Assembly (NCBI RefSeq): GCF_902706605.1 | Contig: NZ_CACSLH010000020.1 | Coordinates: 1 to 54,905 of the forward strand | From: Enterococcus sp. CSURQ0835 | GTDB taxonomy: Bacteria; Bacillota; Bacilli; Lactobacillales; Enterococcaceae | Direction of reading: 5' to 3' | DNA length: 54,905 bases | Part shown: positions 41,051 through 49,260 of the stretch, one piece after another | Layout of the letters: every line of letters starts with the position of its first letter | How positions within the stretch are numbered: position 1 is the stretch's first letter | Program-made: the position numbers and the translations under genes | The notes under the pieces: model-generated | What the model was told of the DNA's origin: nothing | What the model saw: the letters and a program-made list of their open reading frames with translations, nothing else | Database searches by the model: none

Positions 41051-42169
41051 ATGAATCAACTCATTATTCCAACAAAAATTTATTCTGGGACCGATAGTTT
41101 GACGGTCTTGAATCAATTTCATAATGAAACGGTCTTAGTTGTCTGTGATGCTTTTTTACCGGGAACGGACAGTTTGAAAATGATCTTAGCTCAATTGAAT
41201 GGCTCAAATGCTGTGACACTTTTTTCAGATGTCAAACCAGATCCGCCGCTTGTCAATATCATGGCCGGAGTCAAAGTGTTTGAATCGGTCAAACCGAGCA
41301 TCGTATTAGGGATCGGTGGCGGCTCAGCGATCGACACTGCTAAAGCAATCCGCTTTTTCGGTGAAAAATTAACTCACCAAGAAATTTTGAGTTTTATTGC
41401 GATCCCAACCACGAGCGGGACAGGCTCAGAAGTGACCAATACCGCGGTCGTATCTGATACTGAAAACGGCGTCAAATTTCCGATCATCAAAAATCATTTG
41501 ATCCCGGACATCGCCTTACTGGAACCGACATTAGTCATGAGTGCGCCAAAAAGTGTCACCGCTTTTTCTGGCTTAGATGTGTTGACTCATGCACTAGAAT
41601 CATTAGTGGCTAAAGATGCTGATTTGTTTACCGATGCCTTAGCGGAAAAAGCGATGGCGGTCATCAGCAATCAATTAGTTGCAGCTTATGAACATGGACA
41701 AGACGTAGCGTTACGGCAAGTGATCCATGAAGCTTCTTGTAGTGCAGGGTTAGCATTTAATAGTGCGGGTCTAGGGATCTGCCACGCGCTTGCCCACCAA
41801 TTAGGCGCTAAATTTCATGTACCTCATGGCTTAGCAAATGCGATGCTACTACCTTATGTCGTTGGTTTCAATGCGCAAGATCAAACGGTGCGCGCAAAAT
41901 ATGCACAAGCGATCAAAAAAGCCAATCTTGGGCCAGCGACATTAAGCGACAGTTTACTGGTCAAACGATTACAAAAACATATTTTCCAAATGATGAAAGC
42001 GATGCATTGTCCGAAAACTTTAACTGAGTTTGGTATTGAAGAAAGTGCGGTCCGGGATAATTTAGCTTGGATCGTAGAACACGCCAAACAAGATGGAACT
42101 TTTGCTGGTAACCCAATCGTACCGACTGATCAAGAACTAGCTCAATTAGTTGAGCAAATCATAAAATAG
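41051..42169 (+). CDS. pduQ: Iron-containing 1-propanol dehydrogenase PduQ
   Basis: A 372-residue group III alcohol dehydrogenase that reduces the aldehyde to alcohol and returns NAD+ to PduP. It has GIGGGSAIDTAKAIRFFG, PTTSGTGSEVTNTAVVSD, the metal-binding FSGLDVLTHALESLVA and GICHALAHQLGAKFHVPHGLAN. Its ATG has no Shine-Dalgarno right upstream (AACTAAAAAG only); the nearest one lies on the far side of the folded spacer. Confidence 0.93.
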   Translation: MNQLIIPTKIYSGTDSLTVLNQFHNETVLVVCDAFLPGTDSLKMILAQLNGSNAVTLFSDVKPDPPLVNIMAGVKVFESVKPSIVLGIGGGSAIDTAKAIRFFGEKLTHQEILSFIAIPTTSGTGSEVTNTAVVSDTENGVKFPIIKNHLIPDIALLEPTLVMSAPKSVTAFSGLDVLTHALESLVAKDADLFTDALAEKAMAVISNQLVAAYEHGQDVALRQVIHEASCSAGLAFNSAGLGICHALAHQLGAKFHVPHGLANAMLLPYVVGFNAQDQTVRAKYAQAIKKANLGPATLSDSLLVKRLQKHIFQMMKAMHCPKTLTEFGIEESAVRDNLAWIVEHAKQDGTFAGNPIVPTDQELAQLVEQIIK

Positions 42170-42179
42170 GAGCCTGACT

Positions 42180-42884
42180 ATGCACGAATATTTTGGTGAG
42201 TTTATGGGGACGGTCGTGTTGATCGTCTTAGGAACGGGCGTTGGCGCCAGTGTTAATTTGAACAAAGCCTACGCGAAAGGTTCTAGTTGGTTGTTCATCA
42301 CGATTGGCTGGGGTTTAGCGGTCACTTTTGGGGTCTATGTCTCCGGTTTTATCGGATCACAAGGCCATTTGAATCCAGCCATTACCTTAGCCTTTGCCGC
42401 CTTTGGGATGTTTCCGAAAAGTAAAGTGCTGGGTTATTTGATCGCACAATTTTTAGGCGCCTTTGTTGGTGCGGCGATCGTGGCTTTACAATTTTATCCT
42501 CACTTCAAAGAAAGTAAAAATGAAGCACAAGGCAATACCGTGGGGATTTTTGGGACGGTCCCAGCGATCAAAAATCCGCTTTTCAATTTTATCAGTGAAA
42601 TGATCGCGACATTTTTCTTCGTTTATATTTTGCTAGATCTAGGAAATTTTACAACGGGGCTCAAACCGTTGATCGTGGGGCTGGTCATCTTAGTGATCGG
42701 CCAAGCGCTTGGTTCAACGACGGGTTATTCATTAAATCCATGTCGGGATCTTTCGCCGCGCCTAGCGTATAAGTTGTTGCCGATTCCTAATAAAGGTGAT
42801 GCTCATTTGGAATATGCTTGGGTGCCGTTTATCGGTCCGATCGCCGGGGCTATGTTAGCTGGTTTGATCTTTACGCTAGTTTAA
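42180..42884 (+). CDS. pduF: Propanediol/glycerol facilitator (aquaglyceroporin)
   Basis: A 234-residue MIP-family channel with six membrane segments. The first pore motif is NPAIT (in GHLNPAITLAFAAFG). The second is NPC-R-D (SLNPCRDLSPRLA) rather than NPA-R. The Asp after the Arg is typical of glycerol-conducting members. It should let propanediol or glycerol into the cell. It closes the shell operon, 10 bases after pduQ, with an AGGAGCC site. Confidence 0.9.
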   Translation: MHEYFGEFMGTVVLIVLGTGVGASVNLNKAYAKGSSWLFITIGWGLAVTFGVYVSGFIGSQGHLNPAITLAFAAFGMFPKSKVLGYLIAQFLGAFVGAAIVALQFYPHFKESKNEAQGNTVGIFGTVPAIKNPLFNFISEMIATFFFVYILLDLGNFTTGLKPLIVGLVILVIGQALGSTTGYSLNPCRDLSPRLAYKLLPIPNKGDAHLEYAWVPFIGPIAGAMLAGLIFTLV

Positions 42885-42933
42885 AAGTTAAACAAAACGC
42901 GACAAAAAATAATTTAATTACAAAATTGAGCTA

Positions 42934-42970
42934 AAAGGGATTGGCAGACGGAGGTCTCAATCCCTTTTTT
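42934..42970 (+). terminator. Rho-independent terminator of the pdu operon
   Basis: AAAGGGATTG pairs with CAATCCCTTT across 14 bases and ends in TTTT. Confidence 0.88.
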
Positions 42971-43016
42971 AAAATTAGTGCTCGTGACAGCAGTTCATTT
43001 TTAAGGAGAGTGCAGT

Positions 43017-44192
43017 ATGACAAAAGTATTGGCTATTAATTCTGGCAGTTCCTCATTGAAATTTAAATTATTTACGATGCCACAAGAAATCGTGGTATTT
43101 GAAGGAATCGTCGAACGGATCGGCTTTGAAGATGCGATCTTCACTTATAAAATCAAAGAAAAGAAAACGAGTGTCTTACCCGTTTTAGATCATCAACACG
43201 CCGTTCAACTCGTGTTAGATACCTTGCTAGCTGAGCACGTGATCGCCTCTTACACCGAGATCGCTGGTGTGGGGCACCGCGTTTCTCATGGTGGGGCTTA
43301 TTATAGTGATTCGACCTTGATCGATGCGACCGTTGAAGACCGGATCGATGAAATCAGTGCCATCTCGCCTTTGCATAATCCAGTTAATCTAGTCGGGATC
43401 CGAACGTTTGAAAAAGCTTTGCCACAAGCTAAACAAGTGGCGGTGTTTGACACGTCGTTTCACCAAACGATGCCCGAAAAAAATTATCTGTATGCCTTGC
43501 CATATGAGTACTATGAAAAATATGGGATTCGCCGCTATGGTTTTCATGGACCTAGTCATCAATATGTCAGTGAAAAAGCGCTGGACTTAGCACCGAATAG
43601 TCAAAAGATGATCACGTGTCACATCGGAAGTGGTGCGAGTATCGCGGCGATTTTAAATGGGAAATCCATCAATACGTCGATGGGCTTCACGCCACTGGCC
43701 GGCCTTGTCATGGGAACGCGAACCGGTGATATTGATCCCCAGATCTTACCCTTCATCCAAGAACAAGAAGGTTTAACGCCAAAAGAAATTCAAACCTTGT
43801 TGAATAAAAAATCAGGTCTATTAGGCTTGTCCGGAGTCTCGAGTGATTGCCGTGACATTGAACTAGCGGCAAATGATGGAAACCAACGAGCACGGCTGGC
43901 ACTCGAGGTCTTTGTGCATCAAATCGTGCACTATATTGGAGCGTATGCAGCTGATTTGAATGGCTTAGACACACTTGTCTTTACTGCTGGAGTCGGGGAA
44001 CATTCAGCAACGATCCGGCAAGCAGTTTGTGATTCTCTGACCTACTTAGGTGTGCAATTAGATCCAGCTAAAAATGAAAAAAATGCTTTACAGATCCAAG
44101 ACGCAACGAGCAAAGTCAATGTCTTTGTCATTCCGACAGATGAAGAAGTCGTGATTGCGCGTGATGTGATGCGGATCGCAAATTTAAAGTAA
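43017..44192 (+). CDS. pduW: Acetate/propionate kinase (PduW)
   Basis: A 391-residue acyl kinase of the AckA family that makes ATP and propionate or acetate from the acyl phosphate. It has VLAINSGSSSLKFKLF, HRVSHGGAYYSDS, RRYGFHGPSHQYVSEKAL, CHIGSGASIAAILNGKSI and FTAGVGEHSATIR. Placed right after the pdu operon it is best called PduW, though it could be the general acetate kinase. A terminator separates it from pduF. The ATG follows AAGGAGAGTGCAGT. Confidence 0.9.
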   Translation: MTKVLAINSGSSSLKFKLFTMPQEIVVFEGIVERIGFEDAIFTYKIKEKKTSVLPVLDHQHAVQLVLDTLLAEHVIASYTEIAGVGHRVSHGGAYYSDSTLIDATVEDRIDEISAISPLHNPVNLVGIRTFEKALPQAKQVAVFDTSFHQTMPEKNYLYALPYEYYEKYGIRRYGFHGPSHQYVSEKALDLAPNSQKMITCHIGSGASIAAILNGKSINTSMGFTPLAGLVMGTRTGDIDPQILPFIQEQEGLTPKEIQTLLNKKSGLLGLSGVSSDCRDIELAANDGNQRARLALEVFVHQIVHYIGAYAADLNGLDTLVFTAGVGEHSATIRQAVCDSLTYLGVQLDPAKNEKNALQIQDATSKVNVFVIPTDEEVVIARDVMRIANLK

Positions 44193-44218
44193 CCATTCAT
44201 GAAAAGTTTAACGAAAAG

Positions 44219-44252
44219 CTGTTTTCTGTCATTGGCAGGAGACAGTTTTTTT
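44219..44252 (+). terminator. Rho-independent terminator after pduW
   Basis: CTGTTTTCTG pairs with CAGGAGACAG (three G-T pairs) and runs into seven T residues. Confidence 0.8.
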
Positions 44253-44384
44253 GAGTTTAGCTAGGTAGCACTTAAGTCTGGGGAAAATTTCAATTCAGAC
44301 TAACTTCTTTTTGTTCAAAAAATAAATTATAATAGGAACGATGATTTAGTAACACGTGGTGCGGATCAACTGAAGGAGGATTTC

Positions 44385-44729
44385 ATGGCGAAAAAGGAAG
44401 AAACTGGCTGCGGTTGCGGTAGTTTATTTATCGGGCTCGTAGTATTGGGTTTTATTATTGGACATTGGCAGATCTTGCTTACGATCACAGGAATAGTAGC
44501 TCTAATTGTAGGCATTATCTACTGGCCTAAATACCAAGCGAAAAAACAGCAAGCAGCTGAAGAAGCGGAATTGGCAAAAAGAAGACGCGCTTTAGAGTTA
44601 GAACAGCGACGCTTAGAATTAGAACAACAAGAACGCGAATTAAAAAAACAGCGGGAACAACTACATCCAGAAGAACAAACGGAGCTAGAAAAATCGCCAG
44701 CAGATGATGAAGACTGGGCGGATTTTTAA
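44385..44729 (+). CDS. Small membrane protein with cytoplasmic coiled coil
   Basis: A 114-residue protein of unknown family. A Cys/Gly-rich start (EETGCGCGS) is followed by two close hydrophobic stretches (LFIGLVVLGFIIGHW and ILLTITGIVALIVGIIYW). A highly charged coiled coil then covers residues 45-95 (AEEAELAKRRRALELEQRRL and on), with an acidic tail DDEDWADF. It probably sits in the membrane with the helix in the cytoplasm. The ATG follows GAAGGAGGATTTC and a TATAAT box lies at 44328-44333. Confidence 0.65.
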   Translation: MAKKEETGCGCGSLFIGLVVLGFIIGHWQILLTITGIVALIVGIIYWPKYQAKKQQAAEEAELAKRRRALELEQRRLELEQQERELKKQREQLHPEEQTELEKSPADDEDWADF

Positions 44730-44782
44730 AATCAATGATAATTCATAAAAACTAACGTGGACTGGGAAGGCTAATCAGATTG

Positions 44783-44809
44783 ACTCAAGTGAAAGCTTGA
44801 GTTTTTTTC
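44783..44809 (+). terminator. Rho-independent terminator
   Basis: ACTCAAG pairs with CTTGAGT around a six-base loop and runs into seven T residues. Confidence 0.85.
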
Positions 44810-44998
44810 TTTTGCTTCACAATTTTACTAGCTTATGAGCTGGGAGACGAAAAACTTTACTATCAGCTCAAGTGTGGCTAGAATAAAAATACATTAGTTA
44901 TCTAAAATGTTTGCTGTTTATTCATTTTGAGTGTACTTGTTTTTTATCTGTCGATCAGTTCGCTACCTGATTGACAGGTTAATTGATTTGCCAACAAA

Positions 44999-45012
44999 AG
45001 TAAGCGTTTTCT
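44999..45012 (+). promoter_or_regulatory. Candidate cre site before protease copy 2
   Basis: AGTAAGCGTTTTCT fits the CcpA consensus at 12 of 14 positions, 20 bases before the start codon. In that place it would act as a roadblock in the leader. Confidence 0.4.
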
Positions 45013-45032
45013 TTTTAAAGGGGTTGAGGAGA

Positions 45033-46325
45033 ATGATTAAGTGTTGGGAAAAAATTTTGACTAGTAGTCTCGTTCTGTTGTTGCTATTCTTATTGCCGCA
45101 AGTGGGGAACGCGGCTTCCCCGTTAGATCTAGTAACAAGTGAAGGGGAGGTGATTCCTTATGATGGCTACGATACAGCGTTTTCGTCCCCCAGCCAAATC
45201 GGGTACCAAAATACTGGCAGTCAGGAACGTGTACCGCTTTTTGAAAATGTTACTCCAGCTGATGGGCTCGCGATTCAAGCTAGGACGATCTTAGGGACTG
45301 ATGATCGTCAACCTGTGATGAATACGACAGTCTTTCCTTATTCAGCGGTAGTTTTTATTGTAGCGACATACGCTAATGGGAGTTCTTATGTTGGGACGGG
45401 GACGATGATTTCACCAGATGCTGTGTTGACCGCCGGACATATGATTTTTGATCCAAATCTTAAACAATGGCCGCAAACAGTTAGCGTGTACCCGGCGATT
45501 AATGGAACGGTCGCGCCTTTTGGTCATACGACGGCCTCAAAATTGCTTGCGTTAGCTGGTTGGACGGAAGATCTCAGCTCGAAGCACGATCTAGGGATCA
45601 TCCGTCTGACTGAACCATTAGGGGTGAAAACAGGTTGGTTTGGCTTGACCAGCGAGATCGATCCCACTCAAAAATTATATACGGCCGGCTATCCAACTGA
45701 TAAGCCGCGACAAACGATGTGGCAAACGACGGGAACGATTAAATCAATGACAGAGACAAATGTTTATTATGATCTCGATACATATCCTGGTCAAAGCGGC
45801 AGTGGTGTATATAATGTGAACGATCAAATCATGGTTGTCCATGCTTACAGTCAAGACAAACAAAATTTTGGGACACGATTAGCTCCTTCTGTTTTGAATT
45901 GGATTCAAACTGATTTAGCTAATGTCAATTCTATTTATCGTCTGTATGATCCAAACAACGGTGAGCATTTTTATACAAAAGACTCTAATGAAGTGAACAC
46001 TTTACAAAGACTTGGCTGGAGTTATGAAGGGTTAGCTTGGTTTGCACCTGCCCAAGGTCAAGCTGTTTACCGTTTGTATAATCCAAATAGTGGAGATCAT
46101 CACTATACGACCAGTAGTGGAGAACGAGCTGCTTTAGTTCAAGCGGGCTGGCGGGCAGAAGGCGTTTCTTGGGAAGCCAGTCCCGCAAATGGTACGGCGA
46201 CCTATCGTTTATATAATCCTAATGCGAAAACAGGTACCCATCATTATACGGTGAACTTAGCAGAGCGCAATCATTTGATCAAACTCGGCTGGCGCGATGA
46301 AGGAATTGCTTGGTACAACCTCTAA
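45033..46325 (+). CDS. Secreted V8-like serine protease with three YRLYNPN repeats (copy 2)
   Basis: A 430-residue paralogue of the protease at 15832, matching it along its whole length. It has a signal peptide (LTSSLVLLLLFLLPQVGNAA). The triad is in VLTAGHMIFDP (His), SSKHDLGII (Asp) and YPGQSGSGVYN (Ser). Three C-terminal repeats start YRLYDPNNGEHFYT, YRLYNPNSGDHHYT and YRLYNPNAKTGTHHYT. I chose the ATG at 45033, behind GGGGTTGAGGAG; the frame is open upstream to about 44931. The two copies, in the same direction, bracket the whole cobalamin/pdu island. Confidence 0.87.
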   Translation: MIKCWEKILTSSLVLLLLFLLPQVGNAASPLDLVTSEGEVIPYDGYDTAFSSPSQIGYQNTGSQERVPLFENVTPADGLAIQARTILGTDDRQPVMNTTVFPYSAVVFIVATYANGSSYVGTGTMISPDAVLTAGHMIFDPNLKQWPQTVSVYPAINGTVAPFGHTTASKLLALAGWTEDLSSKHDLGIIRLTEPLGVKTGWFGLTSEIDPTQKLYTAGYPTDKPRQTMWQTTGTIKSMTETNVYYDLDTYPGQSGSGVYNVNDQIMVVHAYSQDKQNFGTRLAPSVLNWIQTDLANVNSIYRLYDPNNGEHFYTKDSNEVNTLQRLGWSYEGLAWFAPAQGQAVYRLYNPNSGDHHYTTSSGERAALVQAGWRAEGVSWEASPANGTATYRLYNPNAKTGTHHYTVNLAERNHLIKLGWRDEGIAWYNL

Positions 46326-47202
46326 AAAAACTTTGTCAGCAATTGCTGGAAATGAATTCCAAAACATTAAGGGAAGATCGGGTTCAGATCGCCCCTTAAT
46401 GTTTTTGCTTTGGAAGAGTAATCAAGAAGTTGTAGTTGAAATTCGTGTTGTTTTAATTTTTAATACTATTTTTGGTCGGCATTGACAAATCTTTTGCCAG
46501 CAAAGCATCAGCGAGACCGCACGAGGCCAGCTGCTGCTTTCTCATTTTTAGAGTAAAAAACATTAAAATCAAGCATGAGATAGTTGAAAAATGCTGAACG
46601 CTTCCTAGTGATCGTTATTTTTTAGTTGTAATTATTTTCGGAAATGTTTTTTAGCTAAGTAATAGATACAACTAATTTTAACGCCACCAGGTGCTGAAAG
46701 TCATCTGGTGGGTAACTGCCATTTCATTGGGAAAAAGTGAAAAATAATTTCATTAAGACGAGCTAAAGAAAAATGATTTCTTTGGAAACCTAAGCTTTTA
46801 GCAAGAATCAAGTTAGATTGAAACGATTATTTAACTAGAAATAAAAAGCGTTAAACAAAATAAAAGGCAGAATTTATTTCATAATTTATGATTTTTTTTA
46901 TTCTTTGAGGCATATTTCTTTAAAAATAGCGGTAGCTATATTATCATGTGGTCATAAGGTAAGAGAACGAAAAAACAATTTTCTCTTATTTTGTTAAATC
47001 TTGGATTGTTATTTTAGCGCGTGCTTTTTTAACAGGAAGAAGTGACTATGCTAAGTTCAAGATTTGTGAGCAGTTGAGTGATTTGCTCACGGTAAATTGA
47101 TCAGAAATGTTCTGATTAAGTTCGGTAGTAAGTGCTAGCAGCAAAGTACCAAACCCAACTGCAGCACAAAAGAAAAGAAAATAAAAGAAGGAGGAATTTA
47201 TC
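46326..47202. other. Long AT-rich gene-free stretch
   Basis: About 880 bases with no convincing gene on either strand. A terminator for the protease lies at 46361-46406 (AAAACATTAAGGG with CCCTTAATGTTTT). An isolated hairpin, CCACCAG/CTGGTGG, lies near 46684-46713. Two hairpins sit ahead of the next gene: GTGAGCA/TGCTCAC (47066-47090) and ATCAGAA/TTCTGAT (47100-47115). Short frames present have no ribosome sites. Confidence 0.6.
46361..46406 (+). terminator. Rho-independent terminator of protease copy 2
   Basis: AAAACATTAAGGG and CCCTTAATGTTTT are complementary and followed by T residues. Confidence 0.85.
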
Positions 47203-47460
47203 ATGGGTTTAATTTGGTCATTGATCGTCGGGGCGATTATCGGAGTTATCGCTGGAGCTATCACAGGAAGAGGAAGTAGTATGGGCTGGATCGCGAACAT
47301 TGTAGCTGGTTTAGTCGGTTCATGGTTAGGTCAAGCAATCTTTGGATCATGGGGACCTTCACTTGCCGGTATGGCGATTGTTCCTTCCATCATTGGTGCA
47401 ATCATCTTAGTCTTAGTCGTTTCATTTTTTGTAGGCAGAAATAAACAAGCTGCTTCTTAA
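47203..47460 (+). CDS. GlsB/YeaQ/YmgE-family stress membrane protein
   Basis: An 85-residue protein with three membrane segments: IWSLIVGAIIGVIAGAITGRG, then IANIVAGLVGSWLGQAIFG, then VPSIIGAIILVLVVSFFVG. The 'GLIWSLIVGAIIG..AG.I' start and 'NI..G..GS..G' motif define the GlsB/YeaQ ('transglycosylase-associated') family, linked to general stress in enterococci. The ATG follows GAAGGAGGAATTTATC. The manganese catalase lies 59 bases downstream with no terminator, so both may form a stress unit. Confidence 0.88.
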   Translation: MGLIWSLIVGAIIGVIAGAITGRGSSMGWIANIVAGLVGSWLGQAIFGSWGPSLAGMAIVPSIIGAIILVLVVSFFVGRNKQAAS

Positions 47461-47519
47461 TGAAGACCGCAGTCGATTTTATTTGAACGAGGGTCAAATA
47501 GAAAGCGAGGAATGCGTAA

Positions 47520-48344
47520 ATGTTTTTACACAAAAAGGAATTGCAGTTCGAAGCAAAACCGGATCAGCCGAATCCATTGATCGCAAAATACTTACAGGAA
47601 CTCATCGGCGGACAATATGGCGAAATGAGTGTTGCGATGCAATATTTGTTCCAAGGCTGGAGTTGTCGAGGCGAAGAGAAGTATAAAGATATGTTGATGG
47701 ATATCGCGACAGAAGAAATCGGCCATGTGGAGATGCTAGCGACGATGGTGGCACGTTTATTAGAAGGTGCACCAGTGGAAGATCAAGAAGCAGCAATGAA
47801 AAAAGATCCGACGATTGGTGCGGTGATTGCGGGCATGAACCCGCAACAAGCGATCGTTGCTGGATTAGGACCTAGACCAGCTGATAGTGTCGGCAATCCT
47901 TGGAGTGGAGCTTATATTATTGCAAGCGGGAACTTGCTAGCTGATTTTCGCGCGAATTTAAACGCGGAATCACAAGGCAGATTACAAGTGGCTCGCATTT
48001 ACGAAATGATCGACGATAAAGGTGTGAAAGACTTGCTCTCCGTTTTATTGGCACGCGACAGTTATCATCAAAACCTATGGGCAACCGCAGTCAAAGAATT
48101 GGAAGAACAAGAGAACTCAATCTTGGTGCCAAGTACATTTCCGCGTCAAGAAGAACGGTTAGATATCGCATATGATTTCTATAATTTTTCAGCAGGTGAA
48201 GCAAGTAAAGCTGGTAGCTGGGCAAAAGGTGAAGCCTTGGATGGTGAAGGAACTTACCAATATCACAGCGAGCCTAAAGTTGAAGGACAAGCGCCAAAAC
48301 TTGCTCCAGTGACGCCAAAAATGTACGGGACACCAGAAAAATAA
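47520..48344 (+). CDS. Manganese (non-heme) catalase
   Basis: A 274-residue ferritin-like catalase that breaks down hydrogen peroxide with a dimanganese centre. Metal ligands are expected from the Glu in GGQYGEMSVAMQYLFQGW, the E-x2-H pair in ATEEIGHVEMLATMVARL, and the later Glu/His region including LARDSYHQNLWATAVKELEE. The C-terminal tail with GEGTYQYHSEP is typical of the family. The ATG follows GAAAGCGAGGAATGCG. It has its own terminator. Confidence 0.92.
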   Translation: MFLHKKELQFEAKPDQPNPLIAKYLQELIGGQYGEMSVAMQYLFQGWSCRGEEKYKDMLMDIATEEIGHVEMLATMVARLLEGAPVEDQEAAMKKDPTIGAVIAGMNPQQAIVAGLGPRPADSVGNPWSGAYIIASGNLLADFRANLNAESQGRLQVARIYEMIDDKGVKDLLSVLLARDSYHQNLWATAVKELEEQENSILVPSTFPRQEERLDIAYDFYNFSAGEASKAGSWAKGEALDGEGTYQYHSEPKVEGQAPKLAPVTPKMYGTPEK

Positions 48345-48419
48345 GCGTTAGGATCAGTAGTTTGGTCCGTTTATTTAACTGGCGTGAATAGTAAGTTTAA
48401 ACTAATTGAATTAGATTAG

Positions 48420-48449
48420 AAATCGGTCACTTGTTGGCCGATTTTTTTA
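48420..48449 (+). terminator. Rho-independent terminator after the catalase
   Basis: AATCGGTC pairs with GGCCGATT (one G-T pair) and runs into seven T residues. Confidence 0.82.
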
Positions 48450-48522
48450 AAGTCGATTTTAAAAAGTATATTTGAGTGGCGGATAATAGGTAAAGGTCCA
48501 TTCTTTTTTTTTAAATTGAGCT

Positions 48523-48542
48523 TTATGTTATGATGAACATAA
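48523..48542. promoter_or_regulatory. Palindrome over the -10 of the next gene
   Basis: TTATGTT-ATGATG-AACATAA is a perfect 7-bp inverted repeat. It covers a TATGAT -10 box (48529-48534) 34 bases before the ATG, so it looks like a repressor operator. Confidence 0.4.
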
Positions 48543-48567
48543 CGAATTAGATAAAGAAGGTCTTTTT

Positions 48568-48918
48568 ATGAATCCAACGGAGATCGAACAAACGAAAGCC
48601 GCTATCCACGAATTGTACAATAGTTTATTGCAACAACCTGAGCAGTCTCCGGCGGTGTTGAACATTACCGATGTACTGTTGCAAGTCTATCAAAAACTCG
48701 ACCAGGTCAAAAATCCAGAAGTCTTGATGAACAAACTAGTCAATTATATTTATGTAGTCGGGTTTGACGCCAAGCTTCATTTTTTAGGTCGTGATGAAAA
48801 GTTATTACAAGCACTCGAAGTACCGGCGAAAAAAGCAGGGTTCAACAGTAAGTATCGCGCTAATTTTTCCGATAAATCACAGTTTTACAGTTATAATGAA
48901 GAGATTCCGCGACGCTAA
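48568..48918 (+). CDS. Small helical protein, possibly bacteriocin-immunity-like
   Basis: A 116-residue, mostly helical, soluble protein: IEQTKAAIHELYNSLLQQPE, LNITDVLLQVYQKLDQVKNP and LMNKLVNYIYVVGFDAKLHF. The size and pattern of four helices recall the enterocin-A-immunity family (small cytosolic four-helix proteins). No bacteriocin precursor is seen nearby, so this is only a suggestion. The ATG follows AAAGAAGGTC. A palindrome over its likely -10 suggests it is regulated on its own. Confidence 0.5.
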   Translation: MNPTEIEQTKAAIHELYNSLLQQPEQSPAVLNITDVLLQVYQKLDQVKNPEVLMNKLVNYIYVVGFDAKLHFLGRDEKLLQALEVPAKKAGFNSKYRANFSDKSQFYSYNEEIPRR

Positions 48919-48984
48919 GAGTTGCAAACTAGTTTGCGAATCATTATGCTGAAAATAATGTCAAATGATTAAGGGGGAACTACG

Positions 48985-49119
48985 ATGAAACTTAGTGTGC
49001 AGGCACCTAAATTCAATTACGACTTAGAAGTCTCAGGCAATCAGATCCGAAAGACGACGATCATGGTTTGTGGAACGATCTTACTGGGATTTGCGATCAA
49101 AACACTTGCGGCAAAATAA
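48985..49119 (+). CDS. 44-residue single-pass membrane protein
   Basis: An ATG eight bases after AAGGGGGAA opens a 44-codon frame ending in TAA and followed by a strong terminator. The product is MKLSVQAPKFNYDLEVSG, then a basic pair (RK) and a hydrophobic helix TTIMVCGTILLGFAIKTL. It is a small protein with a soluble N-terminal part and a C-terminal membrane helix; no family is recognised. Dedicated ribosome site and terminator favour a real gene. Confidence 0.6.
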   Translation: MKLSVQAPKFNYDLEVSGNQIRKTTIMVCGTILLGFAIKTLAAK

Positions 49120-49138
49120 TCATCAAAGTTAGCTGTAC

Positions 49139-49181
49139 AAAATAGGGAGGGAACATGAAGATGTTTCCCCTCTATTTTTTT
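49139..49181 (+). terminator. Rho-independent terminator
   Basis: AATAGGGAGGGAACAT pairs with ATGTTTCCCCTCTATT around GAAG and runs into T residues. Confidence 0.9.
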
Positions 49182-49260
49182 GCTTACAAAATTATCAGCT
49201 CATTCCATGGTGATTTTTAGCATCAGTTTTGTATACTTTGAACAAAGAGGAGGAATTTAG

